Position numbers and translations under genes: made by a program. Shown here piece by piece: positions 15,259 to 23,975 of a stretch of 64,000 nucleotides of DNA. Under the pieces are notes generated by a model, which was not told the DNA's origin, ran no database searches, and was given only the letters and a program-made list of their open reading frames with translations. Numbering within the stretch: the stretch's first letter is position 1; the number at the start of each line of letters is the position of its first letter. Origin of the DNA: Pelagimonas sp017744045 (lineage in GTDB: Bacteria; Pseudomonadota; Alphaproteobacteria; Rhodobacterales; Rhodobacteraceae); assembly GCF_017744045.1 (NCBI RefSeq), contig NZ_JAGHRD010000011.1, one strand, 5' to 3'.

Positions 15259-17247
15259 ATGACGGATCTTGTCGGTTATGAGACCGTGGATGGCACGGCG
15301 ATCATCAGCGTGTCACACCCGCCGGTCAACGCTTTGGCACAGCAGGTGCGCGCCGCGCTGATCAGCGTGTTTGCGCGGGCGGATAGCGCGGCGGATGTGC
15401 TCGAGATCGTGCTGCTGGGTGAGGGGGCGACCTTTCCCGCCGGTGGAGAATTGGCCGAGCTGGACAGCCCGGCCGCCCTGGCCGAACCGCATTTACGCGA
15501 TCTTTGCACCCTGGTCGAAAACAGCGAGAAACCCGTTGTCGCGGCGCTGCATGGCACTGTGTTTGGTGGCGGGATGGAGCTGGCTTTGGCGGCGCATTAC
15601 CGTTTGGCGCAGCGCGGCACCCGGCTGGGATTGCCTGAGTTGAAGCTGGGATTGGTGCCCGGCGGCGGGGCCACGCAACGCCTGCCACGTCTGGTTGGCG
15701 CGCCGCTGGCCTTTAAGATGTTGCTGGATTGCGCGGTCTTTGTCGTGGACCGCGCCCCGGGGCAGTCCTTGGTTGATGGGCTGAGTGATGGGGATCTGAA
15801 ACAGGCTGCCCTGCAATTCTGCCAAAAGCTGCGCAAAGAGGCGACGGGACCAAGGCGGCTGAGCGAATTGCGCAGCGGGTTTGATGATATGCAGGCCTAT
15901 CAGGGTGCAGTGGCGGAGCGCCGGGCCGCTGTGAAAGCGGGCGATGAGGCGGCGGAGCGGATCATCGATCTGGTTGAGGCCGCGCCGCTTTTGCCCTTTG
16001 AGATCGGGCTGAACATGGAGGAGGAGGCGCATGAAACCAGCCTCTCCTCGGATGCGGCCAAGGCCTTGCGCCACAGTTTCCTTGCCGAACATCGCGCCCG
16101 TCGCAGCCCGGCTCCGGTGGCAAACCAGGACGCCACTGCGCCTGAGATCAAGTCCATCGCCGTTCTGGGGGCGGGGCCTTTGGCGATGCAGATCACTGTC
16201 ACGGCGCTGAATGCAGGGTTGGGCGTGCATTGGGGCGCGCATGAACAAGGGCCCTTGCAAGAGGGCTGCAAACAGATCCGCGAGATTTTTGAGAATGGTA
16301 TCAAAAAGGGCGGTTTGACGCGTGAGGTGGCGGATCAACGTCTGGCGCGGTTGAAAACGGGCGAGAGCGCCGAGATGGTCGAGGGGGCCGATATGATCCT
16401 GCACGCGGCGCGTGGGCAAGGCAATGTGCCTGCTCCGCGCCATATGGTGCGCGCGGTTGCCATGGCCGCCCCGGTGGACGCGCTGGGCCTGCGTTTTGCC
16501 CCGCCGGTCTTTGCAACGAAACTGTTGGAGATCGTCCAGGGGCCAAATTGCACGCCGCATCAATTGGCGGCGGCGCAGGCCTTGGCCAAGGTGTTGGGCA
16601 AGGTTCCCGTTGTGGTGCGTTCTACGGGCGAGAGCATTGCCGGGCGTCTCAGCGCGGCGTTGCAGCGCGCGGCGGATGGGATGATTGATCTGGGGGCCAA
16701 CCCCTATGACATCGACGCCGCCACACTTGCCTGGGGCTGGACCAAACCGCCGTTTCAGACCCGAGACACGCTGGGGCTTGAGGCCCTGGCCACGGCCCCG
16801 AGGGGCGAGGGGGCGCAGAACTGGTCGGCGCAACTGGTCGAGCTGGGCCGCAAGGGCTGGGTCTCTGGGGCCGGGTTTTACGATTGGGGCGATGGCGGCG
16901 CGGTGCAAAGCGATGCTGTCCCGCGCCTGTTGAACGGTACCCGCGCGCCCAAGGATTGGGCGCAGGAGGACCTGCAACACCTGCTATTGGCAGCGCTGGC
17001 CAATGAGGGCACACGACTGTTGACCGAGGGTATGGCGAGCCGTGCGGCGGATATTGATCTGGTCTCGCTCCTGGCCTTGGATTTCCCCAAGGAACACGGG
17101 GGGATCATGAAGACGGCCAGCCAGATCGGATTGTTCAAACTGTTCAAACTACTGGAACGCGTCCGCCACCCGGACCGCGCCTTTTGGCAGCCTACGGCGC
17201 TGTGGCCGGATCTGGTCAAGAACGGGCGCAGCTTTGATGATGTGTAA
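15259..17247 (+). CDS. FadJ-like enoyl-CoA hydratase / 3-hydroxyacyl-CoA dehydrogenase fusion, dehydrogenase site altered
   Basis: A 662-residue beta-oxidation-type fusion. The crotonase domain (about 1-200) keeps both catalytic Glu residues: Glu107 in GGGMELALA and Glu127 in LPELKLGLVPGGG. The 3-hydroxyacyl-CoA dehydrogenase part starts near residue 295, but its Rossmann turn is GAGPLA (third Gly lost). The catalytic His of the usual GLHFFNP motif is Arg412 (GLRFAPP), while the partner Glu424 is kept. Hydratase activity is likely and dehydrogenase activity doubtful. It is shorter than E. coli FadB/FadJ. The start follows GCAGAGG. Confidence 0.85.
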   Translation: MTDLVGYETVDGTAIISVSHPPVNALAQQVRAALISVFARADSAADVLEIVLLGEGATFPAGGELAELDSPAALAEPHLRDLCTLVENSEKPVVAALHGTVFGGGMELALAAHYRLAQRGTRLGLPELKLGLVPGGGATQRLPRLVGAPLAFKMLLDCAVFVVDRAPGQSLVDGLSDGDLKQAALQFCQKLRKEATGPRRLSELRSGFDDMQAYQGAVAERRAAVKAGDEAAERIIDLVEAAPLLPFEIGLNMEEEAHETSLSSDAAKALRHSFLAEHRARRSPAPVANQDATAPEIKSIAVLGAGPLAMQITVTALNAGLGVHWGAHEQGPLQEGCKQIREIFENGIKKGGLTREVADQRLARLKTGESAEMVEGADMILHAARGQGNVPAPRHMVRAVAMAAPVDALGLRFAPPVFATKLLEIVQGPNCTPHQLAAAQALAKVLGKVPVVVRSTGESIAGRLSAALQRAADGMIDLGANPYDIDAATLAWGWTKPPFQTRDTLGLEALATAPRGEGAQNWSAQLVELGRKGWVSGAGFYDWGDGGAVQSDAVPRLLNGTRAPKDWAQEDLQHLLLAALANEGTRLLTEGMASRAADIDLVSLLALDFPKEHGGIMKTASQIGLFKLFKLLERVRHPDRAFWQPTALWPDLVKNGRSFDDV

Positions 17248-17540
17248 GCCGTTGGCATGACACGCCAATGCTTCGCAGCGCTGGCATAGCGCGGCGGCAT
17301 TGGTCTTGCTGCTCTGGTCTGAAAAGCGGCGGCCGCCGTAACGGATCGGATCCGGGGCATGTCTAAACCCCGGCCTTTGCAGGGCGTCGCCCTGCCACAC
17401 GCACGTATCACAGGCCCCAGCAAAGGGGGTGATCCGGATTTCAGTGGTCAACCGCGGGGGAGTTTCAGAGAGATTGGTTAAGTGGGGCTAAGCGAAACGC
17501 GCGCATATATGGCAACGCCCTGTCGCCCCCGCGTCTTGGT

Positions 17541-17756
17541 TTAACCGAAAAAAACGCCCAGAATGACCATCATCAACCCGATGACCGAGAGGAACAGCGC
17601 CCCCATATTCAGCGGAACCATCTTGGCCACCACGGCGCGCAGCTCTTCATCGGGCAGGTTTTGACCACGCGCGCGCCAGACAGACATGATACACCAGACC
17701 AGCCCTGCCAATCCGGCAAAGGACAGCACAGCACCTCCCCAAACAAGCCAGTCCAT
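17541..17756 (-). CDS. Small two-helix membrane protein
   Basis: A 71-residue protein with two hydrophobic helices (WGGAVLSFAGLAGLVWCIMSVW and LNMGALFLSVIGLMMVILGVFFG) separated by a charged loop containing LPDEELRAVVAKMVPLN. The ATG at 17756 follows GAGGGAAAC, which decides the start; the frame is open another 52 codons upstream. Unknown function; rhodobacterial proteins of this shape are common. The 290 bp between it and the FadJ-like gene shows no gene. Confidence 0.75.
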   Translation of the reverse strand: MDWLVWGGAVLSFAGLAGLVWCIMSVWRARGQNLPDEELRAVVAKMVPLNMGALFLSVIGLMMVILGVFFG

Positions 17757-17971
17757 GTTTCCCTCATGTGTCTGATTACGCTGTCTGCGGCGTAAAGCAG
17801 CGCAAGGGGCGGCGCAACCCCTTGATGGCGGCGCTTTAGCCCTGTAGCAAAGGCCTGTCCGGTGATCGAGACAGATTTCAGGGCAGCCGTCCCGCGCAGC
17901 CGGCCGCGGCAAAAAACAGAACGGCGCCCTTGGTGGCAGGCCCGTGTTTCGGGTGAAAACAGGAGATCGAG

Positions 17972-18229
17972 ATGCAGGATTCAGGATCAGACAGCTATGG
18001 CGTCGCAGCGGGCGAGCTGAAGCAGTTCATTGAACGCATTGAACGGCTGGAAGAAGAAAAGAAAGAAGTTGCGGAGCAGATCAAAGAGGTCATGGCCGAA
18101 GCCAAGGGGCGCGGCTATGACACCAAGGTGATCCGCAAGGTCGTGGCGCTGCGCAAGCGTGATGCCGATGATATCGCCGAAGAAGAGGCGGTTCTGGAAA
18201 TGTACAAGGCCGCGCTGGGCATGGCCTGA
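17972..18229 (+). CDS. gapR: GapR, nucleoid-associated DNA-supercoil binding protein
   Basis: An 85-residue DUF2312 protein. GapR clamps over-twisted DNA ahead of replication and transcription in alphaproteobacteria and helps topoisomerases. The family pattern is clear: AAGELKQFIERIERLEEEKKEV, then MAEAKGRGYDTKVIRKVVALRKRD, ending EEEAVLEMYKAALG. The long helix (about 10-45) forms the coiled coil and the basic RKVVALRKRD the DNA face. ATG follows AGGAGATCGAG. A strong terminator comes 25 bp after the stop, so it is a single-gene unit. Confidence 0.95.
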   Translation: MQDSGSDSYGVAAGELKQFIERIERLEEEKKEVAEQIKEVMAEAKGRGYDTKVIRKVVALRKRDADDIAEEEAVLEMYKAALGMA

Positions 18230-18253
18230 TCCAGTCTATTTGACGGTTTTAAG

Positions 18254-18288
18254 AGCCGCGCAGGGGGTCCTGCGCGGCTTTTCTTTTG
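18254..18288 (+). terminator. Rho-independent terminator after gapR
   Basis: AGCCGCGCAGG (18254-18264), loop GGGT, CCTGCGCGGCT (18269-18279), then TTTTCTTTT. Strong 11-bp stem with U tract; ends gapR and may also serve the convergent TetR gene. Confidence 0.93.
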
Positions 18289-18861
18289 TTACGCAATGAT
18301 CTCTGCAGCTGTCTTTCGGGCGGCTTGCAAAAAAGTTTCGGTTTCGACGTTTGGCGGCGACAGGCGCGCCAATGAGACTGCGCCCATAAGATGTGCCAGC
18401 AGGGCTTGGGCCTTGGGGGAAGGGGCCGAGCCGCCAATCGCGGCGGCCAACACGGTCAGAACATGGGCAACCCCGTCTTCAAGCGGTTTTTGCAGTTCGG
18501 GCGGTTGATGCGCGAGCTCGGATTGCATTGCCGCCAGCGGGCAGCCTTGGGCACGGTTTTGCACATGTTCAGGCGAGAGATAAAGCGCCACGTAGCGCCC
18601 TAGCGCCGCGCGTTTGTCAGCCGCAGTTTCCGCCTCTGCCATGTCAGACACAGCGGCGGTGATGGCATGGGTCAGGGCGGCGGCGACCAGCGCATGTTTG
18701 GATTTGAAATGCCGGTAGAACCCGCCATGGGTCAGGCCAGCGGCCGTCATGATTTCAGACAGCCCCGTCGCCTCGATCCCGTTTTCGCGAAACAGCAAAG
18801 AGGCTTGGTGCACGATCCGGTCGTGGCTGCGTGATTTTTCCAAAGCTGTGGCGCGGGCCAT
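18289..18861 (-). CDS. TetR/AcrR family repressor
   Basis: A 190-residue regulator. The N-terminal helix-turn-helix reads RIVHQASLLFRENGIEATGLSEIMTAAGLTHGGFYRHFKSKHALV, with the TetR core GLTHGGFYRHF. The C-terminal ligand domain contains CPLAAMQSEL, as in the subgroup responding to small electrophiles. The start at 18861 is chosen as the first Met before the DNA-binding domain. It diverges from a two-gene unit (DUF1330 protein and membrane protein) across a region with a 10-bp-arm palindrome, its probable operator. Confidence 0.9.
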   Translation of the reverse strand: MARATALEKSRSHDRIVHQASLLFRENGIEATGLSEIMTAAGLTHGGFYRHFKSKHALVAAALTHAITAAVSDMAEAETAADKRAALGRYVALYLSPEHVQNRAQGCPLAAMQSELAHQPPELQKPLEDGVAHVLTVLAAAIGGSAPSPKAQALLAHLMGAVSLARLSPPNVETETFLQAARKTAAEIIA

Positions 18862-18886
18862 GTCGATCTCGGTTTTGGGGTGGTTG

Positions 18887-18938
18887 ACTATTTGGATGAT
18901 AATCATAATCTTATTTAGATGACAAGAATCATCTAAAT
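18887..18938. promoter_or_regulatory. Palindromic operator of the TetR unit
   Basis: ATTTAGATGA (18913-18922), spacer CAAGAA, TCATCTAAAT (18929-18938): perfect 10-bp arms, a 26-bp site. An adjacent smaller palindrome ATGATAATCAT lies just left, at about 18895-18905. Together they sit between the divergent repressor and its neighbours. Confidence 0.8.
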
Positions 18939-19022
18939 GATGGGCGGGGGAAAACCCGCAACCGGGACAGTTCCACAAAGGCAACCAACCGTTGCGCTTA
19001 ACACCTTGAAAGGAATGATATT

Positions 19023-19313
19023 ATGCCAGCACTCATGACTTCGACCATCCGCGTCAAAGATCGCGAAAAGCTTCAGGATTACTTGCAGCAAGTCAAAGCC
19101 TTGGGCGCGCAATATGGCGCTGAAATGCTGTTCAGCGGGCCAGCGCAGGGTCCAATTGCCGGGGATCAGGACCATGATCTGGTGGTGATCGTGCGCTTTC
19201 CCACCACCGAGGATATCGACGCGCTCTTTGGGTCTGAGGCCTATGCGCCGCTCTTGGACCTGCGCGAAGCCGCCGCCGATATGGTGATCCTGAAATATCA
19301 GGATGCCGCGTGA
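19023..19313 (+). CDS. DUF1330-like / YCII-like small protein
   Basis: A 96-residue alpha-beta barrel-type protein: MTSTIRVKDREKLQDYLQQV, then DHDLVVIVRFPTTEDIDALFGSEAYAPLLDLREAAADMVILKYQ. The RFP...A..ah..seaY..l..lR pattern is typical of DUF1330. Such proteins are often found beside TetR repressors and oxidoreductases; no activity is established. It is the first gene downstream of the palindromic operator, hence likely repressed by the TetR protein. Confidence 0.8.
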   Translation: MPALMTSTIRVKDREKLQDYLQQVKALGAQYGAEMLFSGPAQGPIAGDQDHDLVVIVRFPTTEDIDALFGSEAYAPLLDLREAAADMVILKYQDAA

Positions 19314-19359
19314 ATTTGGGGTTTGACGCCTCTTTTGATGCTCTGAAAGGAGACAGCCT

Positions 19360-20073
19360 GTGTCGATCCTACCCGTCTATACCGCCATCGTCTTTGGCCT
19401 CTGCCTCAGCGTGATCACCCGCGCGGAGCGGAACGAGGCCATCACCCGGTCTGAAGCGCGGGCCAGCTATGCGTTGTTTGCCGGTTTCGCGCTCTGGGTC
19501 GGGATTGTCACCGTTCTGGGTCTGCAGGGCCTGCATGTGCGCTGGATGCAGGACATTCCGCTGCTATGGCAGGCGCTGGTGCCCATGGTGATCTGGCAGA
19601 CCGCATTCCTGATATGGCCGCGCCTGCAACAGGGTATTCTGAAATCCGGCGCAGCAACCCCGGCCTGGGTGCTGGCCCTGATCCAGAGCTTGCGGATCGG
19701 GGCATTGGGCGGGATCGCTAAAGGGCTAAGCGGTGACATCCAATCGAGCTATGTCTTTTGGATCGGCATTCCCGATTTTCTCTTTGGGCTGTCCGCGCCG
19801 CTCATGGCCTGGCTTTTGTGGCGCGAGAAGGTGTCGGCGTGGGCCTTGATCCTTTGGAACCTGATTGGTTTTGGGCTGATCGTGTTGCCAACCTTTGCAG
19901 TGATGCTCTATTGGATGCGCGAGCCGGGATTCGCGTTTATCTTTGAATTCCCAATGGTTCTGGCCCCCAGCATCGTGGTGTCCCTGTTTGTCTCGCTAAA
20001 CCTGCTACAGGCCTGGCTGGCGTTTCAAAGCCTGCCCAAAGGCGGCAGGGCAGACCCAATCACGGAGAAATGA
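19360..20073 (+). CDS. Polytopic membrane protein, unknown
   Basis: A 237-residue protein with about seven hydrophobic segments and short charged loops. It starts at GTG, preceded by AAAGGAG at 7-8 bases. No family recognised. It lies 46 bp after the DUF1330 gene in the TetR-controlled unit. Its last 14 bases overlap the 3' end of the convergent gene. Confidence 0.75.
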   Translation: MSILPVYTAIVFGLCLSVITRAERNEAITRSEARASYALFAGFALWVGIVTVLGLQGLHVRWMQDIPLLWQALVPMVIWQTAFLIWPRLQQGILKSGAATPAWVLALIQSLRIGALGGIAKGLSGDIQSSYVFWIGIPDFLFGLSAPLMAWLLWREKVSAWALILWNLIGFGLIVLPTFAVMLYWMREPGFAFIFEFPMVLAPSIVVSLFVSLNLLQAWLAFQSLPKGGRADPITEK

Positions 20074-20941
20074 CGTTTACGCCGGGCATGCTGGCCAGCG
20101 TGTACATGTCGTCATCATACAGCTCGGTCAGCATATCCACATAGGCCGCGTCCCATCCGGGCAGGTCGAGCTCTTCTTCGATCTCGTCCTCAAGCGCATA
20201 TTTATCCAGAAACGCCGCCATCACCCGGCGTTTCTGCATTTCGTTGATATTGGGGTTTTCCTTTAGAAAGGCACGAAAGCGCTTCATGCCTTCGGGATTG
20301 ATGATCTGGCTAAAGATGTCAAAGGCACCGGTGATCTTGCGGGTCATTTCGATCCCGGCCATTTCGCGGATTACCTGGCCCCAGATCAGCGGGGTATCTT
20401 CGTTGCACCAGACCGTGATGGGCATGTCAGGCAGATGGTCGCGCAACCGGCGGATCATGTCGGACCAGCGCAGATGCATCGGATCGACCCCGGCCATGAA
20501 TTCGTGAAAATCCGTGTGCGGGGTGATGGCGTAGACGGCGGGCAAAAAGGTCGCCGGATCGCGCAGACCCAAAAACAGCTCGACCTCGTCGCGATCAAAA
20601 ATCTGCTGCAATATCCGCAGCCGGGTTTCCGCCTTTCGAAAGGCGAGCCCGCCGGAAAACATCAGTTTGGGCACGGAAAAGAACGTGTTGCTGGACAGCA
20701 AAAGCCGATCCACCTGCGTATGTTCATCGTCCAGAATGGCATCCAGCACAATCTCGCGCGTGTCATCCGATGTCCCGGAACGGTTGAGACTGTTCACCGC
20801 CTCAAGCAGGAATTTGCGGTATTTGGACGGGCCAGGGATCGAGACCCCCTCGTGACGCCAATCATCGGCATTGCGCAAAAGGCATTTGAGGATGCGATCG
20901 TCGTCTGTGCAAGGGAGACCGGCGTGTAAAATGACCTGCAT
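20060..20941 (-). CDS. Hypothetical protein with sulfotransferase-like N-terminus
   Basis: A 293-residue soluble protein. The opening MQVILHAGLPCTDDDRILKCLLRN resembles the 'HxGxxKTGTT' P-loop of sulfotransferase-type enzymes but lacks the Lys and Thr needed to bind the sulfate donor. Later features: GVSIPGPSKYRKFL, LFLGLRDPATFLPAVY (like the 'vl.R.P....S.y' element that follows the P-loop in sulfotransferases), and a Tyr/Asp-rich C-terminus. It may be a degenerate or non-catalytic member. No partner is visible; flanking genes are unrelated. Confidence 0.7.
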   Translation of the reverse strand: MQVILHAGLPCTDDDRILKCLLRNADDWRHEGVSIPGPSKYRKFLLEAVNSLNRSGTSDDTREIVLDAILDDEHTQVDRLLLSSNTFFSVPKLMFSGGLAFRKAETRLRILQQIFDRDEVELFLGLRDPATFLPAVYAITPHTDFHEFMAGVDPMHLRWSDMIRRLRDHLPDMPITVWCNEDTPLIWGQVIREMAGIEMTRKITGAFDIFSQIINPEGMKRFRAFLKENPNINEMQKRRVMAAFLDKYALEDEIEEELDLPGWDAAYVDMLTELYDDDMYTLASMPGVNVISP

Positions 20942-21069
20942 GGGATGGTGCGCTCGTTCGGGGGCTTGTGCTGTGGGCTTGGGGGCTTTTTGTTGGCTCT
21001 TGGCTGCAGTATAAGCCTTTTCGCGCAGAGGTTAACAGCCCCTGTAACGACCAAGGAAAGGTGTGGCTT

Positions 21070-22734
21070 ATGGCCTCTTCCAGCATGACACGCGGACCCG
21101 CAACAACCAAGGCGCGCCTGCGTTTGCCCAGCAAATGGTCGGTTGGGGCCATTGTGATTGCGGTGATCGTGATTGCGCCCATTCTGGCGGTGCTCGGGCT
21201 GGCGCTGTTTCCACGCGAAAACATCTGGCCGCACCTGATCTCGACCACCTTGCCGCGCTATTTGCGCAATACCGCGATCCTGATGTTCGGCGTCGGGATT
21301 TTGTCGGCGATGGTGGGGACCGGGGCGGCCTGGCTGATTGCGCGCTACGAATTTCCCGGACGGCGCTGGTTGGAATGGCTGCTTTTGTTGCCGCTGGCGA
21401 TCCCGGCCTATGTCGGTGCCTATGCGCTGGTGGATTTTCTGGAATATGCCGGGCCGGTGCAAACCGCCTTGCGCGAGGTGTTTGGCTGGAAAACCTCGCG
21501 TGATTACTGGTTCCCCGAGATCCGCAGCATGGGCGCGGCCATTTTGGTTCTGGCGGCGGCCATGTACCCCTATGTCTATCTGCTGGCCCGCGCCGCCTTT
21601 CGCGAACAAAGCGCGGCCTCCGAAGAGGTCGCCCAGTCGCTTGGGGCAGGGGCCTGGGGGCGGTTCTGGCGCGTTGGCCTGCCTTTGGCCCGTCCGGCCA
21701 TCGCCGCCGGTGTCGCCATCGTGATGATGGAAAGCGTCAATGATTTCGGCACCGTCGACTATTTCGCCGTACAGACCCTGACCACAGGTATCTTCACCGT
21801 CTGGTTAGAGGCCAATAACGCGGGTGGCGCGGCGCAGATCGCCTCGGTGGTGTTGATCCTGGTGATCATGCTGGTGGCGCTCGAGAAAATCTCGCGCCGT
21901 CGCATGCGCTATTTCAACCTCTCAACCAGGCACCGCCCCGTGGCGCGCAAAGAGGTCAGCCGCGGCTTGGGCTGGCTTATGCTCTTGGCCTGCTTCATTC
22001 CCTTCTTCATGGGCTTTTTGTTGCCGGCGGGGGTGATCCTGAGCCACGCTTTGGACAATGCCGAAAACTGGCGTGATCCGGAGCTGTGGGAGGCCGGATT
22101 TAACACCCTGACCGTGGGCGGCACAGCCGCAGTGGTGACCGTCGCGGCAGGTGTCTTTCTGGTCTATGGCGTGCGCTTGACCGGGCGCAAATTGCCCCGT
22201 CTTCTGCTGCCGGTGACGACGATTGGATACGCAGCTCCGGGCGCAGTTTTGGGCGTTGGGATCCTGATTCCCCTCGCGGTGGTGGATAACGCCATGGCGG
22301 ATGGCATTCTGGCGGTCACAGGCGTTGATATCGGGCTGATTCTGACCGGCTCGGCCTTTGCTCTGATTCTGTCCTATTGCGTGCGCTTCTTTGCCATCGC
22401 CCAGGGCGCGGCGGATGCGGCCATGGGGCGCGTGTCGCCAAACCTCGCCTTGGCCGCCCGGTCTTTGGGCCGCAATCAGGGCCAGGTGCTTGGCACGGTC
22501 TATTACCCGCTGATGCGCGCCTCTGTCGCCTCGGCGCTGCTTTTGGTCTTTGTGGACTGCGTCAAAGAACTGCCCGCCACGCTTTTGTTGCGCCCCTTCA
22601 ACTTTGACACATTGGCCACCCGCGTGCACGAACAGGCCTCTCTCGAAGCCCTCGGAGACGCCGCCCCGGCGGCAATTCTGGTGATTTTGACGGGGCTCGC
22701 AGCGGTCGGATTACTTGCACGCGCAAATAGGTGA
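21070..22734 (+). CDS. FbpB-type iron(III) ABC transporter permease
   Basis: A 554-residue inner-membrane permease with twelve or so helices in two similar halves, as in FbpB/SfuB. Each half carries an ATPase-contact EAA loop: EEVAQSLGAGAWGRFWRVGLPLARPAI and LAARSLGRNQGQVLGTVYYPLMRASV. It imports ferric iron with a binding protein and an ATPase that are not in this window. The ATG at 21070 is preferred; an in-frame GTG at 21061 sits too close to AAGGAAAG. It is the last chromosomal gene before the tRNA. Confidence 0.85.
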   Translation: MASSSMTRGPATTKARLRLPSKWSVGAIVIAVIVIAPILAVLGLALFPRENIWPHLISTTLPRYLRNTAILMFGVGILSAMVGTGAAWLIARYEFPGRRWLEWLLLLPLAIPAYVGAYALVDFLEYAGPVQTALREVFGWKTSRDYWFPEIRSMGAAILVLAAAMYPYVYLLARAAFREQSAASEEVAQSLGAGAWGRFWRVGLPLARPAIAAGVAIVMMESVNDFGTVDYFAVQTLTTGIFTVWLEANNAGGAAQIASVVLILVIMLVALEKISRRRMRYFNLSTRHRPVARKEVSRGLGWLMLLACFIPFFMGFLLPAGVILSHALDNAENWRDPELWEAGFNTLTVGGTAAVVTVAAGVFLVYGVRLTGRKLPRLLLPVTTIGYAAPGAVLGVGILIPLAVVDNAMADGILAVTGVDIGLILTGSAFALILSYCVRFFAIAQGAADAAMGRVSPNLALAARSLGRNQGQVLGTVYYPLMRASVASALLLVFVDCVKELPATLLLRPFNFDTLATRVHEQASLEALGDAAPAAILVILTGLAAVGLLARANR

Positions 22735-22784
22735 TTTTGGGGCTTGCAAAGGGTAGGCGGTTTGTCCTATTTCGACCGAACGGT

Positions 22785-22860
22785 GCCCCTATAGCTCAGC
22801 TGGTAGAGCAACTGATTTGTAATCAGTAGGTCCGCGGTTCGAGTCCGTGTGGGGGCACCA
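22785..22860 (+). tRNA. tRNA-Thr (anticodon TGT)
   Basis: Complete 76-nt cloverleaf with encoded CCA. Acceptor GCCCCTA pairs with TGGGGGC, the D-arm is AGCTCAGCTGGTAGAGCA, the anticodon stem ACTGA/TCAGT holds the loop TTTGTAA (anticodon TGT), and the T-loop is GGTTCGAGTCC. Its 3' 16 nt are the left attachment core of the prophage, so the 3' end now present is phage-supplied. Confidence 0.97.
22845..22860 (+). other. attL core
   Basis: CCGTGTGGGGGCACCA, the last 16 nt of tRNA-Thr, exactly repeated at 59423. The following bases (CTTCA here, TTTCA at the right copy) match at 4 of 5 positions, so homology may extend to 21 bp. Confidence 0.92.
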
Positions 22861-22956
22861 CTTCATTTACATCTTTGCTCACGGATGCTCAAGGTTGCCT
22901 TGAAAACATGGGTTTATTCAGAGATTTTTAACTAACTGACTTCCCCTGACAGGCAA

Positions 22957-23009
22957 GATTACGCATTCTATTACGCAGTTTTCACGCATTTTGCGGGGTG
23001 TGCGTAATC
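22957..23009. repeat. Putative integrase arm-type sites, left
   Basis: GATTACGCA (22957-22965), ATTACGCA (22970-22977), a CACGCAT near 22983, and the inverted copy TGCGTAATC (23001-23009) lie between attL and the integrase start. The related ATCACGC occurs twice beside attR. Repeats of this kind flank the core in tyrosine-integrase attP sites. Confidence 0.65.
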
Positions 23010-23975
23010 ATGGCGTCGATTCGAAAAGTGAAATCCGGTTGGCGGGCAGAAGTATTCCGCAAGGGAACACGCAAAAGCAAGATTCTCCCCACTCAGCGAG
23101 AAGCCAAGGACTGGGCGGCTCGGGCGGAATATGAGATTTTGAATGGGGACAAGATTGCTGCAAAGCTAACGCTTCGTGAGCTGTTTGACAGATATGCGCG
23201 AGAAGTTAGTCCAACTAAGGCCGGTCGCAAATGGGAAGTGGTGCGGCTCGAAAAGCTTCAACGTGATCCTATCGCGCGCATCCAGCTTGCGGACATATCC
23301 GCGACAGATCTTGCAGATTGGCGAGACAGGAGAGTGCGGGAGGTTTCTGCTGGTTCGGTTCTACGCGAAATGAGTTTGTTGAGCGCAGTCTTTACGCAAG
23401 CGAGAAAGGAATGGCGGTTACTGTCTCATAATCCGCTGACCGATGTGCGCAAGCCCAAGCGTCCTGCCGCTCGGACCCGTCTGCCCGACAGCGAAGAAAT
23501 CGAGAGATTGCAGCATGTCGCTGGGGCGGACCTGACAACCGCGACCGGGCGTGTATTCCATGCGTTTCTGTTTGCGGGTGAAACGGCCATGCGGGCAGGT
23601 GAGATTGTTGGCCTTGAATGGCAGCGACTTGACCTTGAGAAGCGTGTTGCACACATTCCGATGACAAAGAATGGAACAGCGCGAGATGTTCCCCTGTCTT
23701 CAGAGGCGGTTCGCTTGATCAAAGCGCTTCCTGAGGCGGACCCAGTTTTCGACCTTTCATCCCGTCAGCTCGACGCCTTGTGGCGCAAGACAAGGGATAA
23801 GGCGCTAATAGATGGGCTAACATTCCATGACAGCCGGGCTTGGGCGCTAACCAAACTTGCCCGAAAGGTGGACGTGATGACACTGGCTAAAATAAGCGGA
23901 CACCGCGACCTGAAAATTCTCTTGAACACATACTATCGGGAAACGGCTGAGGATATTGCAAAGCGTCTTGATTAG
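23010..23975 (+). CDS. int: Tyrosine-type phage integrase
   Basis: A 321-residue recombinase that inserts the phage into tRNA-Thr. The N-terminal arm-binding part is about 1-55 (MASIRKVKSGWRAEVFRKGT), the core-binding domain about 55-145 and the catalytic domain 155-321. Catalytic residues visible: Arg195 (AMRAGEI), Lys220 (MTKNGTARDVPL), His273-x2-Arg276 (FHDSR), His298 (SGHRD) and the nucleophile Tyr308 or Tyr309. The ATG at 23010 is preferred to a GTG 12 bases upstream, which would lie in the arm sites; both lack a strong ribosome site. It sits next to attL as expected. Confidence 0.95.
   Translation: MASIRKVKSGWRAEVFRKGTRKSKILPTQREAKDWAARAEYEILNGDKIAAKLTLRELFDRYAREVSPTKAGRKWEVVRLEKLQRDPIARIQLADISATDLADWRDRRVREVSAGSVLREMSLLSAVFTQARKEWRLLSHNPLTDVRKPKRPAARTRLPDSEEIERLQHVAGADLTTATGRVFHAFLFAGETAMRAGEIVGLEWQRLDLEKRVAHIPMTKNGTARDVPLSSEAVRLIKALPEADPVFDLSSRQLDALWRKTRDKALIDGLTFHDSRAWALTKLARKVDVMTLAKISGHRDLKILLNTYYRETAEDIAKRLD

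Noticed and set aside
17149..17451. Leftward 100-codon frame with four Cys after the FadJ-like gene
   Set aside because: It runs antisense into the FadJ-like 3' end, has no ribosome site, and its composition is that of a shadow frame.
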